Of a stretch of 64,000 bases of DNA, positions 58,951-64,000 are shown piece after piece. Position 1 is the first letter of the stretch; the number at the start of each line of letters is the position of its first letter. A program made the translations under genes and the position numbers. The notes beneath the pieces are model-generated. The model was given only the letters and a program-made list of their open reading frames with translations, was not told the origin of the DNA and did not search any database. The DNA comes from Tetmemena sp. SeJ-2015 (Eukaryota; Ciliophora; Spirotrichea; Sporadotrichida; Oxytrichidae), in assembly GCA_027382625.1 (NCBI GenBank), contig JAJKFJ010021923.1:246882-310881 (forward strand), in the 5' to 3' direction.

Positions 58951-59850
58951 ACGAAGTATCTGCTACAAATATAAATATAGCAAAAGCAATTCCATAGACT
59001 AGTGATCAAGAAAACAATAGTCAAGCAGATCTAAATATTAGCTGCAAGTTCAGGATAACAAAATGAAAGCGACAGACAGGCGAGCGTCAACGAATCTAGA
59101 AGAGATGAAACCTAAATGTATATTTTATAATGGATCTAATCATAGACAAAGATGTTTGTGAGAAAGACATTTCAACCCAAATAAAGATTTAATTTCTTTT
59201 TTTTTAAATAAGGGGGAAACCCAGAACTCAAACCTAATTTTTTTATTTTCGTAATAAAAAAGGAGGGCAACTTCTACTTTCCTAAAATAGCCAGATCAGA
59301 ACAGCAATAGACTTAAACTAAGAATCCAATACAAATTTTCAAATTTGATTTCCATTACAAATTTATCATTTTCACTAAATAGTCTATGACTTCAATTCTG
59401 TGAATAAAATTACTCCATAAAGCCATAAGATATAAAGTATTATTCTAAACAATTCGTAGCAATTTCTAGTGTATGTGAACTATCAAGATATTTATCTAAA
59501 TAGAAAATTAATCCTTCTAATTCTTTTTAAAAAATATTATTTTGTATTTTAAAGAAAATTAATATTGAAACAAGTTTATTCCTTGCATTTAAATTTTTTT
59601 AGAATAGTTGGTAAAATATTAGGATTCGAATGCAATGATTAGCTAAGACAATCACTTAAAAAATTAATAATATTTTAGAATAACATACTATAGGAAGGAT
59701 AGGAATAGATGATGGTTGGTGTTTTTTCTTAGAAATACATTTTATTTGTCTTCTTTTGCTTGATAAGAATTATTTTCAGCTTATATTTTGAAGTTTGTTT
59801 AATTTAAATTTCTAACTATCACAACCACATCAAACACATCAACCACTACA
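58951..59850. other. AT-rich spacer between the two antiporter genes
   Basis: No confident gene. The first 200 bases contain hydrophilic open stretches that may be the true C-terminus or 3' flank of copy 1; the rest is strongly AT-rich. Confidence 0.45.
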
Positions 59851-59852
59851 CA

Positions 59853-62800
59853 TATGTCAAGCTAAAATATTTGAAGTTGCCAATGAAGAAGGCGAGTGTC
59901 AAAAGGAAGAAACCTTTCCCTCCCGATCAACAAGTACTCATCATTGCAAGCACAAAGAGTTTCAAAACTTTGCCAAACTTCTCAAAGCGCAGACACAAAA
60001 ACAAAAACTCAGCTTGAGGCGATGTTCTTCATAATCTCGACGCTGATCATTAAATTTAAAAACATAATCACTTTTCTTTTGAACTCTTTCTTCATAGCTT
60101 CTGACTACCCACGATCAACCATTCATATTCATCCTATATTATGGCAGGGTAGACAGACACTACTTCTCGTTATCCAGTTGACGACTAGTTTGGAGCACTC
60201 ATCCTACTAATCTTTGTTTCGGCACTTGCTGGTATTGCACTAAACTTCATTTCTTATACTTTAAAAATCTCTATGGTAATATTAGATTAGGACTGCTCGG
60301 AGGATTTAAAAATAATTTCACTTTCCAGCTGTATGGAAATTCAAAGGCTATCACTTAAAACCTATAATAAAAGGCATCGTAATCCCACCTCTCATCGCCA
60401 TGATCGTGATGGGTAATTAAATTAAATATTGAGAGTATGATAGTAAGAAACTACTTCGGCGAGGTGGTGATCCCTTACCCTCAACCATGGACTGGATGGA
60501 TTAGAGGATTCTGCCTGTGCAATCTATTAATAAGAGGTGGTATGAATGTAACTTTCGCAGGACAAGGGTTCACAGTGGTTCTGATATCTTTCGTGCCCCA
60601 AATTTGTGAAGCAACAGTAGTAGCTTTCATGGCTCAATCACTGTTCGACATGCCTTTGGTATTTGGTTATGCACTGGGCTTCAACTTAGCTTTAATTTTT
60701 AGCTTGTATTTCTCCTTCAATTATTGTGCCAGCTTTATAGCTGAGAATTTAATAAAAAAGTGAACTAAATTAATAAAAATATTAATAAATTTAAAATCCA
60801 TGGCAGTTGAAGTGCGAGATATTGGGTTTTCGATGAAGCATTAAATTCTAAGCAACTTTGATCCTGTAACTTCTTCTTTGGATGTGTGGAAAGAGTTTCC
60901 TCAGTCATAAGTTTTTTAACTTGGTTAATTTCTAGGTTCGTAATGGGTAACATCGAAATCTCTTAGTAGGTAGAACAGAATCATTTTAAAATTAAATAGC
61001 TAGCGGACAAACCCCATATTAGTGTACCAACATAACAATTTATTGGCCAACAATTTATAACTCTTCATTTTACATTCGCATAAGTTTTAACTGTAATGAG
61101 TCTGAATGAGAGAGGATTTGGAAGAAAGAAAAAGATAGCAAGCACTCTCATAGCTGCAGGAACCTTCGATGACATCATAGCCATCATTTGCTTCGGAATT
61201 TGCAAAACAATCCTACTTAATGAAGCTGGCTTTTAAAAATATAAGTTTGATGGAGGAAAAAGTTTTGGCTTATCTATAGGATTATTCTTTAAGTTATAAA
61301 GATATTAAAATATATGTATCCAAAAAAGTAAAATATAATATAATTATAATTCATGATTGGTTTAAATTATTATAAGGAATTTCAAAAATTTTCAAATAGC
61401 CCCTTTTCTTTATCTACTTTAATAAAAAAAGTTAAATGCTTCATTGATGAATATGAAATCTTCTCTTAATATGAATTTATTATGATCAAAGATTTGCTTA
61501 AATTAACTGGCTCTTAATTAATCTAATTATTCAAATCAGAGCTAGATTAACTTGCTCTTCTCATTCGATTTTAATTGAATTTATAATTAAATTTTCCAAT
61601 AAATCTAATCTACAAATTTAGGTGTTAAAAAGCTCAAGAATTTAAGGCAAAGAGTTAATATTCTTTATTTATATAAGTGGAAAGCTAAAAAAATAGGACG
61701 ACCCGCTATTCCTTTACCAAGGCGCATGAGATAAGTGTGAGGACCGATGTTACTATTTGTAACTTCTTCTTCTTAGTAATAAGTGTGAATATTTAATAAA
61801 AGGTAGGATTGTCCTGTTCCATTTAAGGGCTTAAATGAGCTAAAATATATAATCTGTTGAGTATTTTATGAGGAGATTAATAACATTCTAATGGAGCGAA
61901 GGGCTTAATGGAGCAATGATACTGCTAAAATATGCATGGAGGTACAAGTTTGATTTTTAGGGGACATCGTAAGAGAGGAGAAATTTTGGTCAAGAGTACA
62001 TTTGACTATGGGGCTAGAACATCAACAGCAAGCTGCCTATATTAACTTTAGATTATTGCCATTCGGATTTATTTAACATATGTTAGTCAGTCTACAAGAG
62101 TTTTTTAGGTGGAAATCCAAGAACCTGCTTTTCTGTCTATATTCAAGCTTCCATCTGTGATATTTAATAAGGGTAAAACAAAGTGTCCTACTGTGATTCA
62201 CTGCAATTTTGGGTATCTCATGTTGGAATCCAAAGAGTAAATTTATATATTTAAGTTAATGTTAAAGTTAATAGTAATATAATAGAGTATTAATTCAAAC
62301 TTAGCTGCTTACTTCATAAGTGATGATATAGAATTATTTAAATCATTACTTAATTTGACTTTTGTATTTTTCATTCTTATTTTAAATTGAGTGATACTTT
62401 TCGTCGGAAATATTGTAAACTCACTAATCGTAAAATTAAAAAAAATACTTAGCTATTTAGTTTAGGTCTTTTGATTGGAGTAGTTCTTGGCCTTGGAGGT
62501 TGGTTTTTAACAAAAATAGCAAACCCAACTCTGAGAATATATGCAAAGTTTGTGTACTCTGTATCAGGGGCCATAATTTTTGTAGTGATAGAAGAGTATG
62601 CCTACACTAAAGACTGCAAGTATATCGCTGCTTTATTCTTTCATCTTATAATTTTAGTAATTTGATGCAAAAAAGTTTTATTTTAAATAAACCTTGAAAT
62701 GTAAAATATTGAAAAGTACATATTTTCATTGTGATATTTAAAGGATATAATTTATTGAAGAATTAATTTTAATTTATAATTAGAAAGATTGATTAATTTA

Positions 62801-63712
62801 AGTCTGTGTTTATTAAAATATTAGCTATTCTTTGGGTATACTTTATTTAGAATGTGGGGAGATGAAAAGCCTGCTAAGCACATTGCATGGTTTTGGTTCT
62901 TTATCTGCCCGTGCCTTTTCGGAACAGTAGGAGGTTCCCTACTTTAAAAATATAATTTTCAACCAGTTGAAGGGAAACTATGTCGCTAACGGAATAGGCT
63001 GCATCTTAATTAATGTATTTATCATAGTTGGAGTAACTGTGAGATTCCTCGTGATGATTTTAGTTACGCACTCCAGTAGATACAACTTCAGAGAGAGATT
63101 GCTAATGAGTATTGCATGGCTTGGCAAAGCAACTGTCTAAGCTGCTCTCAGTGGATTCTTGACGGAAGTTAAAAATTATTTTTAAAACCCCAAAAACCCC
63201 TTTTTAAAGATGAATTTTAGACAGCCTATTTCTTTTAAACTTAATATTTTATTCTTTTAATTAAAAACGGGAAAAAAAACACATTATTTAAATGATTTTA
63301 ATTTAAATTTTTTTGCATAAAAATATTTTTTAAAGGTTTTTGGTTTTTCTTGATTAAATATAAAATTTGTAATGTTGTAACCCAGGGGCAAAACTTTTTA
63401 ATTTTTACATTCAAAACGATAATTTAGAGGAATCAAAACAAAATAAATTAAGTGACGAAAAGATTAAAGACAAGACAACTAAGGAGGTAACTCACAAACC
63501 ACAAGTAAAGTAGGAAATAGAGCTAGTAGAAATTGACCAATAAGATTAAATATTTTATTCACAAGAGTTCTAATTTACAGCATTTTTAATGAATTTAATT
63601 AAGATCTGCCCACTAACAGAGAGGCAGATGCAGACGAAGACAATTATCAAGCCAATAGTAGACTTATGGACCCTTCCTTTGAGGTTGACAAAATTATACT
63701 CTTATTTTAATT
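59853..63712 (+). CDS. SLC9B/NHA-type Na+/H+ antiporter, copy 2
   Basis: Tandem paralogue of copy 1 with a hydrophilic N-terminal region (KIFEVANEEGECQKEETFPS). Then RYPVDDQFGALILLIFVSAL, FPAVWKFKGYHLKPIIKGIV, RNYFGEVVIPYPQPWTGWIR, CLCNLLIRGGMNVTFAGQGF, FVPQICEATVVAFMAQSLFD, SPSIIVP, MSLNERGFGRKKKIASTLIA, and the ion-binding pair in AGTFDDIIAIICFGICKTIL. After a 1.2 kb insert: IGVVLGLGGWFLTKIANPTL, AKHIAWFWFFICPCLFGTVG, THSSRYNFRERLLMSIAWLG and KATVQAALSGFL. The acidic C-terminal part is NREADADEDNYQANSRLMDP (63.6-63.7 kb). Roughly 50-60% similar to copy 1 by eye. IESs at 60686 and about 61.28-62.46 kb, and a break at about 63.17-63.4 kb with telomere-like sequence. Confidence 0.87.
60686..60698. 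other. Minimal IES, 13 bp, in antiporter copy 2 (pointer TTAGCTT)
   Basis: TTAGCTT at 60686-60692 and 60699-60705. Removal gives LGFNLACISPSIIVPA in frame. It is at the same codon as the 57162 IES of copy 1, with a different insert and a pointer shifted by a few bases. Confidence 0.87.
61280..62460. other. Large IES, about 1.2 kb, in antiporter copy 2
   Basis: Separates KTILLNEAGF...LSIGLFFK from GLLIGVVLGLGGWF, which are adjacent in the family and in copy 1 apart from a short gap. Mostly AT-rich, but 61.65-62.25 kb is less so and has no recognisable protein. Boundaries are approximate. Confidence 0.6.
63182..63202. repeat. Telomere-like AAAACCCCAAAAACCCC tract
   Basis: Two C4 runs separated by A5 and flanked by A4 and T5. 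The spirotrich telomere repeat is C4A4, and TBE transposons of Oxytricha carry such repeats at their ends. It lies where the coding frame of antiporter copy 2 breaks after LSGFLTEV. Confidence 0.5.
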
Positions 63713-64000
63713 CATCCAATCAGATCAAACCTTAATTTTTTCACATTTAAAGCTCATAATAATTGTAAAATGTAATTCAATATAGTCATTAATCCAATAA
63801 ATTATTATAATAAAACCCAATTCCAATAAGTTTTTCATAAGCGAAGACCTTCGCCTTCTTAGAAAATGAGGGTCAAATTAGAGATCAATAATAGCTAGAC
63901 TCATAGCCAAACCTTATTTATCCTTTTGAATTAAAATTAATTTTAAATTGAAGAAATTAAGTTCAAATATATAAATAAAAAAAAATAAAAAATAAATAAA
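63713..64000. other. AT-rich 3' flank, no gene seen
   Basis: Only short open stretches without protein-like composition; a poly(A)-rich run closes the window. Confidence 0.5.

Noticed and set aside
1..64000. CRISPR arrays, bacterial operons, ribosome binding sites or phage genes
   Set aside because: Genetic code, introns, IESs and gene content are all ciliate nuclear; no prokaryotic features are present.

Overview
The window is micronuclear (germline) DNA of a spirotrich ciliate, most likely an Oxytricha/Stylonychia/Tetmemena-type stichotrich. The evidence is internal. Reading frames stay open only if TAA and TAG are read as Gln and TGA is the stop. The sequence is AT-rich. Conserved genes are cut by short AT-rich inserts, and removing each insert between two copies of a short direct repeat (a pointer) restores a protein recognisable from other eukaryotes. 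The coding blocks are therefore MDSs (macronuclear-destined segments) and the inserts IESs (internal eliminated sequences). At least one gene is certainly scrambled: valyl-tRNA synthetase, whose N-terminal block lies downstream of its C-terminal block. All family names rest on sequence reading and memory of the families; nothing was searched.

Layout. 0.39-12.9 kb (-): N-terminal tail to stalk of an axonemal dynein heavy chain. 13.1-16.0 kb (+): Gln/Lys-rich protein with an SLX4-like C-terminus. 16.1-19.4 kb (-): Gln/Asn-rich protein of unknown function, whose last MDS seems to lie upstream of its start. 19.4-23.6 kb: mostly non-coding, with a 0.8 kb foldback element and small coding fragments. 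23.7-24.5 kb (+): uninterrupted ABHD17-type hydrolase. 24.6-29.6 kb (-): C-terminal half of a dynein heavy chain, starting at the residue where the first half stops. 29.7-31.5 kb (-): low-complexity reading frames. 32.0-34.4 kb (+): FAD-dependent glycerol-3-phosphate dehydrogenase with many frame breaks. 34.5-40.0 kb (+): large unrecognised protein. 40.0-41.8 kb (-): small unrecognised fragments. 41.9-42.1 kb (-): U1 snRNP protein C. 42.4-46.4 kb (+): splicing factor SF3B3. 46.5-47.6 kb (-): RPA2. 47.8-50.5 kb (-): mitoribosomal protein bS18m. 50.6-51.8 kb (+): MND1. 51.8-55.9 kb (+): scrambled ValRS. 56.7-59.0 and 59.9-63.7 kb (+): two tandem SLC9B-type Na+/H+ antiporters.

The genes form no functional operon; they are neighbouring germline precursors of separate macronuclear chromosomes covering motility, splicing, DNA replication/recombination, translation and transport. 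Germline processing connects them: IES lengths range from 10 bp to 1.2 kb and pointers from 3 to 10 bp. The two antiporter paralogues carry a tiny IES at the same codon. One-base frame slips recur in many genes, often in homopolymers, and look more like consensus errors than biology, although they are concentrated in the glycerol-3-phosphate dehydrogenase gene.
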